From contig URIY01000036.1 in assembly GCA_900547995.1 (NCBI GenBank), positions 1 to 17,695 on the forward strand: a DNA stretch of 17,695 bases, read 5' to 3'. The stretch comes from an uncultured Mycoplasmatota bacterium (GTDB lineage: Bacteria; Bacillota_I; Bacilli_A; RF39; UBA660). The notes beneath the pieces are model-generated. The model saw only the letters and a program-made list of their open reading frames with translations, ran no database searches and was not told the DNA's origin. The position numbers were made by a program, and so were the translations under genes. Every line of letters starts with the position of its first letter. Positions within the stretch are counted from its first letter, which is position 1. Shown piece after piece: positions 5,970-14,727 of this stretch.

Positions 5970-8321
5970 ATGAAATATTTATTGTATATTATTTGTTTAT
6001 TATTTAGTTTTATTTATAGTTATTTTAATTATGGGTTTAATATTAATGCTTTTTTTGTATTCTTTTTAATAACATTATTTTCCTATTATATTTTAAAAAA
6101 TAATAAATATAAATTTAACTTAAAACGTTTTTTATTTAGTATATTACTTGCTTTTATTTGTATTATTTATATTCCCAATAGTTTTCTATACGGTTATAAA
6201 AATGAGAAAATAATTATTAAAAACAATGATATTAATGATGTAAAATTATCTCTTTTTCTTAATAATGAAAAACAGGTTATATCTGACAATAATGATGAAA
6301 TTCTCACCGATTATAATACAACGAATAAACTCACTAATAAATATTATTATACTATTAATCAAAATAAAAATTATGAATTTTCTTCAAATTATAATAAGCA
6401 GATTAGGATACTATTTGAAAAAGATGAAAATGAAAAAAATATTATGATTAATGGTACCTATATAAGTATTTCTAAAAGAGAATATAATGATAATAATATA
6501 TTTAGTGATTATAATAAGCGATATTATACATATGATTATGATAATGTTGATAACTTTAATATCTATTTATCAGTTGTGTCTATGCTATATATGGTTACTA
6601 TGATTTATGTTTTACTTATAAACTTTAATTTAAAAAAGGTTTTTGTTTTTTTAGGACTCTTATCTATAGAATATAGTATGGTAATAAATCTAACTTTAAT
6701 ATATAAAATTACGATATTTTTTCTTTTACTTTTATTTAGTTTATTCATTGATAAAAAATTTAAAAAATTTAATTTAAAAGATATATTAATTATTATTTGT
6801 TCTTTTTGTACAACATTTTGTTTAACAGGAAATATTATTATTAATAAATTTTCTTTTGATATATTATTTTTTGAAATAAATTTTTTGATAATGAATTATA
6901 TTGTTTTATATTTCTTCTTTCATAAATTTAAATTTAATTATAAAAAGAGCGAGTCGTATAATAATTGGCATAAATATATTATATTCACAATTGTGTTTCT
7001 TTCATTAATTCTAATAAAATATTTTATAGGAGATTGTTATGCTCATCCTGATGGAACAATGCAACTAAAAATTATTACGGAAACTAAAGTATTTGATGAT
7101 TGGCACCCATTTATGCATACTCTATGGATAAAGTTGTTTAATACTATTTTTCATTCTAATAGTGGATTAATATATATAAGAATATTTTCTATTTCCTTTT
7201 TATTATCCTGGATATTAGATTTTCTTTATAAGAAAGGGTTAAAAATTAAAATTTGTTACTTAATTACCTTTTTATTTATTATTAATCCAGTGAATATTGT
7301 ATATATAATGACACTTGTTAAAGATGTTGATTATGTTATTGTTTTAGTTTCTGTTACCTTTTATTTAATAAAATTTTATGATAGTAAAGAATTATTTTAT
7401 AAACATAAATTAAATATTATTTTATTTAGTTTTTTACTTGTTCTTCTTATTTTCTTTAGACATAATGGATTATTTATTTCTATTATTATTCTTGCTAGTT
7501 TATTTGTTAGCTTTATTAAAGATAAAAGAATAGGCCATATAATTATATCCATATTGATTATTTCTTCGTTACTTGGTACAAGAGAATATTTAAGATATAA
7601 ACTAGATGTATATAAGACACCAGAGAATTTTACTATAACAACGATGCTACATGGACTAGATTATTTGTATGTAAATGATAAATTAGATGATAATGATAGT
7701 TCATATTTAGAATCTATTATGGAAAAAAGCTTATGGCAAGTTGGATATGATAAATATAATATTGATAGATTAATTTTTTATAACGATGGTAGTTTATTTT
7801 ATAAAGAATTAGATATTAATAAAATTATGAATTTGTATATGAAAAATGTCTTTAGACATCCTCTTTTACTTACAAAAGATAGACTATATGGAACAAATAT
7901 TTTATGGAATATTTTCGGTAGTGATGATATCCCAACATATAAATATCATTTAATATATGATGAATATGGAAATGATTGGGCTAGTTCATATAATTTAAAA
8001 AGAAATGATAATATAGTTACAAGATTATTACATAAATCATTATTATTTTTAGGTAACAATAAAATTACTGATGCATTATTTTATAGAGCGGGAATTTATA
8101 CATTTATTTTATTTATTTTGTGTTTCTATTTAATATATTTAAAAAAAGCAAAATATTTATTAATTTTATTACCCTGTGTTATTAATAATATAACCTTATT
8201 ATTAGCAGCACACCATCAATCATATCGTTATGTTATGCATATGCCATTTATCATTATGATGGTAATTCTGTATTTTATTACAAAAAAGGATGTAACCATA
8301 AAAAATAATGATATAATATAA
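5970..8321 (+). CDS. Large polytopic membrane protein, GT-C glycosyltransferase-like (DUF6020-like)
   Basis: A 783-residue integral membrane protein with roughly a dozen or more hydrophobic segments. Three helices lie in the first ~70 residues, then a soluble Asn/Tyr/Asp-rich domain (about 73-200), several helices at about 203-320, and one at about 335-353. That last helix leads into GDCYAHPDGTMQ (354-365) and DWHPFMHTLW (377-386). An Asp/Asp-containing loop after a helix, followed by a W-H-P motif, is the pattern I recall for DUF6020 membrane proteins, thought to be GT-C-type transferases using lipid-linked sugars. More helices follow to the C-terminus, with another external stretch at about 545-690. 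Such proteins usually act in cell-envelope glycan or teichoic-acid-type assembly; the substrate cannot be told. Start ATG 5970 has agaggt upstream (5958-5963). The gene is even more AT-rich than its neighbours, with very long Asn/Ile/Phe/Tyr runs. Family assignment is from motif memory only. Confidence 0.65.
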   Translation: MKYLLYIICLLFSFIYSYFNYGFNINAFFVFFLITLFSYYILKNNKYKFNLKRFLFSILLAFICIIYIPNSFLYGYKNEKIIIKNNDINDVKLSLFLNNEKQVISDNNDEILTDYNTTNKLTNKYYYTINQNKNYEFSSNYNKQIRILFEKDENEKNIMINGTYISISKREYNDNNIFSDYNKRYYTYDYDNVDNFNIYLSVVSMLYMVTMIYVLLINFNLKKVFVFLGLLSIEYSMVINLTLIYKITIFFLLLLFSLFIDKKFKKFNLKDILIIICSFCTTFCLTGNIIINKFSFDILFFEINFLIMNYIVLYFFFHKFKFNYKKSESYNNWHKYIIFTIVFLSLILIKYFIGDCYAHPDGTMQLKIITETKVFDDWHPFMHTLWIKLFNTIFHSNSGLIYIRIFSISFLLSWILDFLYKKGLKIKICYLITFLFIINPVNIVYIMTLVKDVDYVIVLVSVTFYLIKFYDSKELFYKHKLNIILFSFLLVLLIFFRHNGLFISIIILASLFVSFIKDKRIGHIIISILIISSLLGTREYLRYKLDVYKTPENFTITTMLHGLDYLYVNDKLDDNDSSYLESIMEKSLWQVGYDKYNIDRLIFYNDGSLFYKELDINKIMNLYMKNVFRHPLLLTKDRLYGTNILWNIFGSDDIPTYKYHLIYDEYGNDWASSYNLKRNDNIVTRLLHKSLLFLGNNKITDALFYRAGIYTFILFILCFYLIYLKKAKYLLILLPCVINNITLLLAAHHQSYRYVMHMPFIIMMVILYFITKKDVTIKNNDII

Positions 8322-8352
8322 TTATCAAGTCAAAATATGAGAGGAGAAACTT

Positions 8353-8742
8353 ATGAATAAGAAAGGTTTTACATTAATTGAATTATCAGGTGTAATTGTC
8401 TTAATAGCAATTCTTACAGCCCTTGCAACTATACCAATTAATAGTATTATTAAAAATGCTAAAAAAGATTTAAATGAAAGTCAAAAGAAACAAATTATTT
8501 TATCGGCTCAAAATTGGGCTATAGATAATAAAGATATGTTACCAAAACGTGGTGGAAATACAGAAAATGTGAAGGTAACAATAGAACAGTTATATAATAA
8601 TGGTTATTTAGATAATGAAGTTGTTGATTTAAATAATAATAATAAAGTTTCAAAATGTTCATATGTTAATGTAGCACTAATTGATGAAAATAAAAATAGT
8701 GGTAATGTATATACATATGAATTTATAGAACAAGATTGTTAA
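8353..8742 (+). CDS. Type IV pilin-like / pseudopilin protein
   Basis: A 129-residue protein with a textbook type III (prepilin) signal: a short basic leader MNKKG, the cleavage and methylation site G|FTLIEL (residues 5-11), conserved Glu five residues after the cleavage point, then a hydrophobic helix to about residue 30. The remaining ~100 residues are a small globular domain with Cys near the middle (KCSYVNVAL) and at the C-terminus (EQDC), which could form a disulfide loop. Start ATG 8353 follows gaggaga (8341-8346). Prepilin peptidase (PilD/ComC) would process it and a ComGA/GB-type machine would assemble it, but neither is in the window, so it is an isolated pilin. It begins 31 bases after the large membrane protein gene and may be co-transcribed with it. 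Confidence 0.88.
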   Translation: MNKKGFTLIELSGVIVLIAILTALATIPINSIIKNAKKDLNESQKKQIILSAQNWAIDNKDMLPKRGGNTENVKVTIEQLYNNGYLDNEVVDLNNNNKVSKCSYVNVALIDENKNSGNVYTYEFIEQDC

Positions 8743-8775
8743 TAGTAAATATTGTGTTTAAATTGTTTGTTTACC

Positions 8776-8804
8776 TTGAAATATAAGCAAAGATTCTGTA
8801 TAAT
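8776..8804 (+). promoter_or_regulatory. Promoter for the dusB-lysS operon
   Basis: A -35 box TTGAAA (8776-8781), exactly 17 bases, then a perfect -10 TATAAT (8799-8804). Transcription would start about 8811, ten bases before the dusB start codon, so the leader contains little beyond the ribosome binding site. Confidence 0.8.
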
Positions 8805-8820
8805 GCTTATAGGTGGTTTT

Positions 8821-9807
8821 ATGTGGAAAATTGGTAATGTTGAAATTAAAAACCAAGTTGTTATGGCCCCTATGGCAGGTATATCTAATAGTGCTTATCG
8901 AACAATTATCAAACAAATGGGTGCTGGATTAGTATATGCAGAAATGGTTAGTGATAAAGCCATTACTTATGGTAATGAAAAAACCATTAATATGCTTTAT
9001 ATGAAAGATGAAGAAAGACCTATAGTTCAACAAATATTTGGTAGTGATAAAGAATCATTTGTTAAAGCCGCTAAATATATTGAGCAAACAATGAAACCAG
9101 ATATTATTGATATTAATATGGGTTGTCCTGTTCCTAAGGTTGCACTTAGAAATCAAGCAGGTAGTGCTCTTTTAAAAAATCCAGAAAAAGTTTATGAAAT
9201 AGTAAAAGCTGTTAGGGAAAGCGTAAGTATTCCTGTTACGGTCAAAATACGAAGTGGTTGGGATAGTAATAGTATAAATGCTGTAGAGATTGCTAAAATG
9301 TGTGAAAAAGCAGGGGCAAGCGCTATTGCTGTTCATCCAAGAACAAGATCACAACAGTATAATGGTAATGCCGACTGGCATGTAATTAAAATGGTAAAAG
9401 ATGCCGTTAAAATACCTGTTATTGGTAATGGTGATATAAAGACATGCTTTGATGCTAAAAAGATGCTTGATGAAACAGGTTGTGATGCTATTATGATAGG
9501 ACGAGGACTTCTTGGTAATCCTTGGTTAATTAAACAAACTATTGAATATTTAGAATCAGGTAAATTACCAGAAAAGGTATCTAAACAAGAAAAACTTAGT
9601 ATGATAAAAAAACATTATCAATATTTAATTGAAACTAAACCAGAAAAAGTTGCCATGTTAGAGATGCGTATGTTTATTGCTTGGTATTTAAAAGGATTAA
9701 ATGGTAGTAATATGATAAAGAAAAAAATATTTGAGTGTAAAACATATAATGAAATTGAGAAAATACTTGATGAATATGGAAAGGAAAATGAAGATGAGCA
9801 AATTTAA
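8821..9807 (+). CDS. dusB: tRNA-dihydrouridine synthase, DusB type
   Basis: A 328-residue FMN-dependent TIM-barrel enzyme that reduces specific uridines in tRNA D loops. Motifs in order: MAPMAGISNSAYR (about 15-27), the catalytic-Cys segment NMGCPVPKV (about 98-106), KIRSGW (about 140-145), HPRTRSQQYNGNADW (about 171-185) with the FMN/tRNA-binding His and Arg, GNGDI (about 202-206) and GRGLLGNPW (about 226-234). ATG 8821 is chosen over upstream in-frame codons because AGGTGG lies just before it (8811-8816), because the promoter lies inside the upstream extension, and because the protein then begins with the family's usual N-terminus. It heads the operon; in Bacillus the dusB homologue also lies directly before lysS. 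Its end overlaps the next gene by 14 bases. Confidence 0.95.
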   Translation: MWKIGNVEIKNQVVMAPMAGISNSAYRTIIKQMGAGLVYAEMVSDKAITYGNEKTINMLYMKDEERPIVQQIFGSDKESFVKAAKYIEQTMKPDIIDINMGCPVPKVALRNQAGSALLKNPEKVYEIVKAVRESVSIPVTVKIRSGWDSNSINAVEIAKMCEKAGASAIAVHPRTRSQQYNGNADWHVIKMVKDAVKIPVIGNGDIKTCFDAKKMLDETGCDAIMIGRGLLGNPWLIKQTIEYLESGKLPEKVSKQEKLSMIKKHYQYLIETKPEKVAMLEMRMFIAWYLKGLNGSNMIKKKIFECKTYNEIEKILDEYGKENEDEQI

Positions 9808-10369
9808 GGAAAGAGCATTTGCCTATATAATAGACATGATTATTGTTAGTTTAGCATTTTCATTCATAACGATTTTTTTTAATACAAGTAGTAATTATAA
9901 AAAATTAAGTCAAGAATTAAATGATGTAACAGATTCATTTGTTAATGAAGAAATAAATTTAGATACTTATATTCATAAACAGGCTGATATTAATCATGAT
10001 ATGGATAAAGAAATTATTATGTTTAATGTTTTAAATGGTTTTTTACTTGTTGGCTATTTTGTAATATTGCCATATTATTGGAATGGTCAAACAGTTGGAA
10101 AAAGAGTAATGGGTATTAATATAATAAGTAATGAAGGGACTTTAACCTTTAATCAATTAATTATTAGGGCTCTTATTATTGATGGGCTTGGATCATTAAT
10201 TATATTACTTTCATTAGTATATATTTTAACAGGTTTTCCATATTATATAGTTAATATGCTTCTTAATGCGTTAGAAACTATATTAACAATTATAAGTATT
10301 ATATTTATTATTAAAAGACCAGATCATAGAGCAGTTCATGATTTATTAAGTGGCACAAAAGTAATTTAG
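9794..10369 (+). CDS. RDD family integral membrane protein
   Basis: A 191-residue membrane protein with the RDD signature: an early Arg and Asp in RAFAYIIDMIIV (about residues 7-18), the central GQTVGKRVMGINII (about 98-111), and the terminal PDHRAVHDLLSGT (about 176-188). Four hydrophobic segments are visible (about 11-29, 76-96, 120-146 and 154-172). RDD proteins are mostly uncharacterised; some are linked to ion or osmolyte exchange. Start ATG 9794 is preferred over earlier in-frame ATGs because of the AAGGAAA site about eight bases upstream (9781-9787) and because the protein then begins at the RDD domain. It overlaps the end of dusB, suggesting translational coupling, and leads into lysS. 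A membrane protein between dusB and lysS is unusual. Confidence 0.88.
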   Translation: MSKFKERAFAYIIDMIIVSLAFSFITIFFNTSSNYKKLSQELNDVTDSFVNEEINLDTYIHKQADINHDMDKEIIMFNVLNGFLLVGYFVILPYYWNGQTVGKRVMGINIISNEGTLTFNQLIIRALIIDGLGSLIILLSLVYILTGFPYYIVNMLLNALETILTIISIIFIIKRPDHRAVHDLLSGTKVI

Positions 10370-10381
10370 AGGTGATTATAG

Positions 10382-11851
10382 ATGAGAGAATTTACAGAAC
10401 AAGAATTAGTTAGAAGAAAAAAATTAGAAAATATTAAAAATCCATATCCTGAAAGATATGAAACAAATTATTCCATTAAAGATGCTAGTATGCTAGAAGA
10501 CGGTACTACAAATGTAAGTGTTGCAGGACGTATTGTTTTAATGCGTAAAATGGGTAAAATGTCTTTCCTTACTATAGGTGATATTGAAGGAAAAATTCAA
10601 ATATCTGTTAAAATAGATATGATAGGTGAGGAAGCTTATCAAGATTTCAAGGAAAACTTTGATTTAGGTGATTTTATTGGTGTAGTAGGTGAAGTATTTA
10701 CAACACATACTGGTGAAAAAACAATTAGAGCTGATAAAATAGAGTTTTTAGGTAAGGCTCTAAAACCATTACCCGAAAAATTTCATGGCCTTGAAGATAT
10801 TGAAACAATTTATCGTAATAGATATATTGACTTAATTACTAATGATGAATCAAAGAAGAAATTCTTATTACGTAGTAAATTTATAAGAGAACTTAGAAAT
10901 TTCTTAGATGAAAAAGGTTATATAGAAATAGAAACACCAATTTTAAATAATAAGGCTTCAGGAGCAACTGCTAAACCATTTATTACACATCATAATGCTT
11001 TAGATATTGATTTATATTTAAGAATTGCTCCAGAAACATATTTAAAAAGAGCTGTTGTTGGAGGATTTACAAAAGTATTTGAAATAGCTCGTTGTTTTAG
11101 AAATGAAGGAATGGATGCAACACATTTACAAGATTTTACCATGATAGAAGGATATGGTGCTTATCTTAATTATAAAGATAATATGATATTTTTACAAAAC
11201 TTGTTACAGACAACCATTGAGAAAACTTTTGGTACATTAAATATAACAATAGGAGATAAAGATATTGATTTATCAGGTAATTGGCCTGTAGTATCATTTA
11301 GAGAATTATTATTAAAGTATTCAGATATTGATATTAATATTTATAATACTAAAGAATTATTATTAAATAAGATAAAGGAAAATAAGATAGAAATAGAATC
11401 AGAAACTCCACTTGAAAATTTAGGATATGGTAATTTAGTTGATCAACTATATAAAAAAGTTGCTCGTCCATATTTAGTGAATCCTGTTTTCCTAGTGGAA
11501 CATCCTATTAGTTTATCTCCACTTGCAAGAGCAAATGATGAAAATCCAAATATTACAGATCGTTTTCAACTTGTTATAAATGGTGCTGAGATTATTAATG
11601 CATATTCTGAATTAGTTGATCCTATTGAACAAGAAAGAAGATTATTAAAACAAGCTGAATTAAAAGCAGCCGGAGATGAAGAAGCAATGTGTATGGACTA
11701 TGACTATATAGATGCGATGGAATATGGTATGCCACCAATAAGTGGTTGGGGTATGGGAATTGATAGGTTAATGCAACTACTTACAAATTCAGATAATATA
11801 AAAGATTGCATATTATTCCCACTTATGAAACCACTAAATAAGGATAATTAA
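10382..11851 (+). CDS. lysS: Lysyl-tRNA synthetase, class II
   Basis: A 489-residue class II aminoacyl-tRNA synthetase charging tRNA-Lys. The N-terminal OB-fold anticodon-binding domain spans about residues 40-135 (VAGRIVLMRKMGKMSFLTI). The catalytic domain carries motif 1 (FLDEKGYIEIETPIL, about 177-191), motif 2 (FEIARCFRNEG with HLQDFTMIEGY, about 234-259) and motif 3 (GWGMGIDRL near residue 460). Length is normal. The start at 10382 follows AGAGGTG (10368-10374), which overlaps the RDD gene's stop codon. The stop TAA shares its last A with the next start codon (11849-11853), so the histidine phosphatase is probably translationally coupled. Confidence 0.98.
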   Translation: MREFTEQELVRRKKLENIKNPYPERYETNYSIKDASMLEDGTTNVSVAGRIVLMRKMGKMSFLTIGDIEGKIQISVKIDMIGEEAYQDFKENFDLGDFIGVVGEVFTTHTGEKTIRADKIEFLGKALKPLPEKFHGLEDIETIYRNRYIDLITNDESKKKFLLRSKFIRELRNFLDEKGYIEIETPILNNKASGATAKPFITHHNALDIDLYLRIAPETYLKRAVVGGFTKVFEIARCFRNEGMDATHLQDFTMIEGYGAYLNYKDNMIFLQNLLQTTIEKTFGTLNITIGDKDIDLSGNWPVVSFRELLLKYSDIDINIYNTKELLLNKIKENKIEIESETPLENLGYGNLVDQLYKKVARPYLVNPVFLVEHPISLSPLARANDENPNITDRFQLVINGAEIINAYSELVDPIEQERRLLKQAELKAAGDEEAMCMDYDYIDAMEYGMPPISGWGMGIDRLMQLLTNSDNIKDCILFPLMKPLNKDN

Positions 11852-12378
11852 TGAGATTAATTTTAGTAAGGCATGGACAAACTGATTGGAATTTAAAACA
11901 TTTAATGCAAGGAATGACTGATATTCCTTTAAATGAAACAGGTAAGATGCAAGCCTTTAATGCCAAAGAAAAATTAAAAAATGTAAAATTAGATATTTGT
12001 TTTTCAAGCCCTTTAAGTAGAGCGATTGAAACGGCTAAAATAATTACCGGTTTAGATATAATTATTGATAAAAGAATTATAGAAAGATCTGCTGGTAGCT
12101 TAGAAGGCAAAGATAGCGAATTATATAGAAAACATAATTATTATGACTTTAAATTAAATTCGAATGAATATGGAGTTGAAACAGCTAAAGATTTGTTTGC
12201 AAGGGCAAGTGATTTCTTAAATGATATAAAGGAAAAATATAGTGATAAAACGGTATTGGTTGTATCACATGGAGCAACAATAAGGGCACTTCATTATATC
12301 ATAACGGGATATGATGAAAAAACAAATTTTTTAGAAATGAAAATTCCAAACTGCTCTATTTTAGAGTATGAAATATAG
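11851..12378 (+). CDS. Histidine phosphatase family protein (phosphoglycerate mutase-like)
   Basis: A 175-residue cytosolic phosphatase-superfamily protein. The catalytic RHG motif occurs as LVRHGQTDWN (about residues 4-13), with the substrate-clamping Arg in SSPLSRAIETA (about 53-63), the acid residue region around RSAGSLEGKD (about 79-88) and the second catalytic His in VSHGATIRAL (about 138-147). Members of this branch (GpmB, CobC and YhfR-like) dephosphorylate various small phosphometabolites; the substrate cannot be read from sequence. It is short for a true cofactor-dependent phosphoglycerate mutase (~230-250), so glycolytic PGM is unlikely. The start overlaps the lysS stop by one base, and ackA follows 13 bases after the stop. 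Confidence 0.9.
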   Translation: MRLILVRHGQTDWNLKHLMQGMTDIPLNETGKMQAFNAKEKLKNVKLDICFSSPLSRAIETAKIITGLDIIIDKRIIERSAGSLEGKDSELYRKHNYYDFKLNSNEYGVETAKDLFARASDFLNDIKEKYSDKTVLVVSHGATIRALHYIITGYDEKTNFLEMKIPNCSILEYEI

Positions 12379-12391
12379 GAAAGAGGTACTT

Positions 12392-13570
12392 ATGAAAATA
12401 TTATCAGTAAATGCTGGTAGTTCGTCACTTAAATTTCGTGCATATGAAATGCCAGAAGAAAAAGTTTTAATTTCAGGAACTTTTGAAAGAATTGGAATTA
12501 ATAACAGCTTTTATACAATTAAAATTAATGGAGAAAAGATACAACATGATGTTGAACTAAAAGATCATAAACAAGCATTTGAAATATTAGTTAGTGAACT
12601 TTTATCAAACAAAGTAGTGTCATCTCTTGATGAAATAAAAGGAATTGGGCATAGAGTTGTTCAAGGTGGATCATATTTTGATCGAACTGTTGTGGCAACC
12701 AATGATGTTGTTGAGAAAATAGATGAATTAGCATCTCTAGCACCACTTCATAATCCAGCTGCTATTGTTGGTATTAATGCTGCTAAGGCTGTTGTACCAG
12801 GTGCTATTCAAACAGTTTGTTTTGATACAGCATTTCATCAAACAATGCCAGAGGAAAATTACTTATATGCCCTACCTTATTCATGGTATGAAAAATATGG
12901 CGTAAGAAGATATGGTGCGCATGGTACTAGTCATAAATATATATCAATGCGTATGAATGAAATACTTGGTAGAACTGATACAAAATTAATTACTTGTCAT
13001 ATTGGTAATGGAGCAAGTATTTCTGCTGTTATGAATGGTAAATGTTTAAATACATCAATGGGACTTACTCCTAATGCAGGTCTTATTATGGGCTCACGTT
13101 CTGGTGATATAGATGCAACCATAGTTCCATATATTATGGAAAAGACAGGCATGACACCAAAAGAAATAGATAATGCATTAAATAAAGAAAGTGGATTACT
13201 AGCACTTAGTGGTGGTAAAAGTGACTTTAGAGATGTTAATGCAGGATATGATAATAATGATCCAAAGTGTACCTTAGCACTCAAAATGTATATTAGAAGA
13301 ATTACTGATTATATTGCTAAATACTATTTTGAAATGAAAGGCTGTGATGCAATTGTTATTACAGCAGGTGTTGGAGAAAATGCTATTTTATTTAGAAGAA
13401 AATTATTAGAAGCCTTAGATGTATTAGGAATAAAAATTGATGAAGAAAATATTAATAAGGCAGGAGTAGAGGTAAAAATAACAACAGATGATTCAAAGAT
13501 ACCTTGTTACATTATACCTACAGATGAAGAAGTTATGATGGCAAGAGAAACTTATGAATTTTTGAAATAA
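12392..13570 (+). CDS. ackA: Acetate kinase
   Basis: A 392-residue ASKHA-fold kinase interconverting acetyl phosphate + ADP and acetate + ATP, the ATP-yielding last step of acetate fermentation. Motifs seen: N-terminal NAGSSSLKF (about residues 6-14), GHRVVQGG with the catalytic Arg (about 86-93), VCFDTAFHQTMP with the catalytic Asp (about 143-154), RRYGAHGTSH (about 171-180), GNGASISA (about 203-210), GSRSGDIDATI (about 232-242), and near the C-terminus PTDEEVMMARE with the metal-binding Glu. ATG 12392 is chosen because agaggt lies just upstream (12382-12387) and the sequence then starts in register with known AckA. The usual partner pta is not adjacent. It sits in the dusB-lysS operon, an uncommon place. 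Confidence 0.97.
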   Translation: MKILSVNAGSSSLKFRAYEMPEEKVLISGTFERIGINNSFYTIKINGEKIQHDVELKDHKQAFEILVSELLSNKVVSSLDEIKGIGHRVVQGGSYFDRTVVATNDVVEKIDELASLAPLHNPAAIVGINAAKAVVPGAIQTVCFDTAFHQTMPEENYLYALPYSWYEKYGVRRYGAHGTSHKYISMRMNEILGRTDTKLITCHIGNGASISAVMNGKCLNTSMGLTPNAGLIMGSRSGDIDATIVPYIMEKTGMTPKEIDNALNKESGLLALSGGKSDFRDVNAGYDNNDPKCTLALKMYIRRITDYIAKYYFEMKGCDAIVITAGVGENAILFRRKLLEALDVLGIKIDEENINKAGVEVKITTDDSKIPCYIIPTDEEVMMARETYEFLK

Positions 13571-13587
13571 TAGAGAGTGTGTGGCTT

Positions 13588-14556
13588 GTGAGTAAAAAGG
13601 ATTATAGAACAATTTATAAAAAAATAAAAAAATATGATACGATTGTCATTGCTAGACATGTAGGACCAGATCCAGATGCCTTAGCAAGTCAAATAGGATT
13701 AAGAGACCTAATATTAAATACATTTCCAAACAAAAAAGTATATGCAATTGGTTGTCCAGCCTCTAGATTTAAATATATGGGAAATTTAAATGTACCTGTA
13801 GATGATACTATTTATGAACATGCATTACTTATTGTAACTGATACTCCAGATTATAAAAGAGTTGACGGAATAAGTGGATATAAATTTGCTGATTCTATAA
13901 AAATTGATCATCACCCTTTTGTAGAAAAATTTTGTAATTATGAATGGATTGATAGTACTGAAAGCAGTGCTGCTCAAATGATAATTGAGCTAGCATTCAA
14001 TACAAAATTAAAAATGACAAAAGAAATTGCTGAAAAATTATTTATAGGTGTAGTTGCTGATACGGGTAGATTTATGTTTTATTATACAACATCTAAAACA
14101 TTTGACTATGTTTCAAGATTAATTAAAGAAACAAATATAGAAATTACTAAATTATATGAAGATTTATATGTAAGACCATTAAAAGAAGTACGTTTTCAAG
14201 GTTTTATTGAAAATAATTTAACTATTACTGAGCATGGATTTGCATATATGAAAGTAGATGAGGAAATTCTAAATGAATATAATGTTGATGCTGCAACAGC
14301 AGGTAATATGGTTAATAATTTTAACCATATAGATGGTGTTTATTCATGGGCTATTTTTTCATATGATAAAAATAATAATAACGTAAGAGGGTCAATTAGA
14401 TCAAGGGGACCAATCATAAATGAAGTTGCTGCCAAATTTGGTGGTGGTGGGCATGTATTTGCTAGTGGTGTACGATTATCTAGTTTTGACGAAGTTGATA
14501 AAATTGTTATAGATTTAGATATTGCTTGCAAGGAATATATAGATAAATTAAAATAG
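13588..14556 (+). CDS. nrnA: DHH family phosphoesterase, NrnA-like (nanoRNase / pAp phosphatase)
   Basis: A ~322-residue DHH/DHHA1 protein. Metal-binding motifs in order: ARHVGPDPDALAS (DxD, about residues 22-34), the VTDTPD strand (about 89-94), IDHHPF (about 108-113) and VADTGRF (about 155-161). The C-terminal DHHA1 substrate-binding domain ends with the GGGGHVFASGV motif. Bacillus NrnA degrades 2-5 nt RNAs and dephosphorylates 3'-phosphoadenosine 5'-phosphate. The start is uncertain because no ATG is available: GTG 13588 is favoured since agagag (13572-13577) is about ten bases upstream, while the in-frame GTG at 13579 is too close to it. It is the last gene of the operon, with a strong terminator at its stop codon. 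Confidence 0.92.
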   Translation: MSKKDYRTIYKKIKKYDTIVIARHVGPDPDALASQIGLRDLILNTFPNKKVYAIGCPASRFKYMGNLNVPVDDTIYEHALLIVTDTPDYKRVDGISGYKFADSIKIDHHPFVEKFCNYEWIDSTESSAAQMIIELAFNTKLKMTKEIAEKLFIGVVADTGRFMFYYTTSKTFDYVSRLIKETNIEITKLYEDLYVRPLKEVRFQGFIENNLTITEHGFAYMKVDEEILNEYNVDAATAGNMVNNFNHIDGVYSWAIFSYDKNNNNVRGSIRSRGPIINEVAAKFGGGGHVFASGVRLSSFDEVDKIVIDLDIACKEYIDKLK

Positions 14557-14583
14557 ACTTACATATATTATGTAAGTTTTTTT
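14557..14583 (+). terminator. Terminator of the dusB-to-nrnA operon
   Basis: A perfect 9-bp stem acttacata/tatgtaagt (14557-14565, 14569-14577) with a 3-base loop and a following T run, starting at the base after the stop codon. Confidence 0.88.
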
Positions 14584-14675
14584 AAAAGTTTAACAACTAT
14601 ATTTTTATATGACCTAATTATTTTAGGGTAATAAAAAAATATTTGTTAGAGTTATTAGGGTTTATCTAAAACATG

Positions 14676-14687
14676 ACAATATATTGT
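14676..14687. repeat. 12-bp perfect palindrome upstream of the repeat-protein gene
   Basis: acaatatattgt is its own reverse complement and lies one base before the larger inverted repeat at 14689-14727. It could be an additional operator half. In AT-rich DNA, a palindrome of this size may also arise by chance. Confidence 0.4.
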
Positions 14688-14688
14688 A

Positions 14689-14727
14689 AATAAAAGTATA
14701 TAAATTTGGTATTTATATACTTTTATT
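14689..14727. repeat. Perfect 17-bp inverted repeat spanning the promoter (candidate operator)
   Basis: The left arm aataaaagtatataaat (14689-14705) and right arm atttatatacttttatt (14711-14727) are exact reverse complements around the five bases ttggt. The centre supplies the -35 box of the promoter and the right arm fills the -35/-10 spacer. Such a layout suits binding of a dimeric repressor or self-regulation. It has no following T run and ends before the transcription start, so it is not a terminator for the downstream gene. Confidence 0.75.

Noticed and set aside
6265..6447. Short plus-strand frame inside the large membrane protein gene
   Set aside because: Out-of-frame shadow in very AT-rich sequence, no ribosome binding site.
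8752..8820. N-terminal extension of dusB
   Set aside because: The extension covers the promoter and ribosome binding site; the protein from ATG 8821 matches the normal DusB start.
12997..13284. Minus-strand open frame inside ackA
   Set aside because: AckA is intact on the plus strand with all motifs; the antisense frame shows no start signal.
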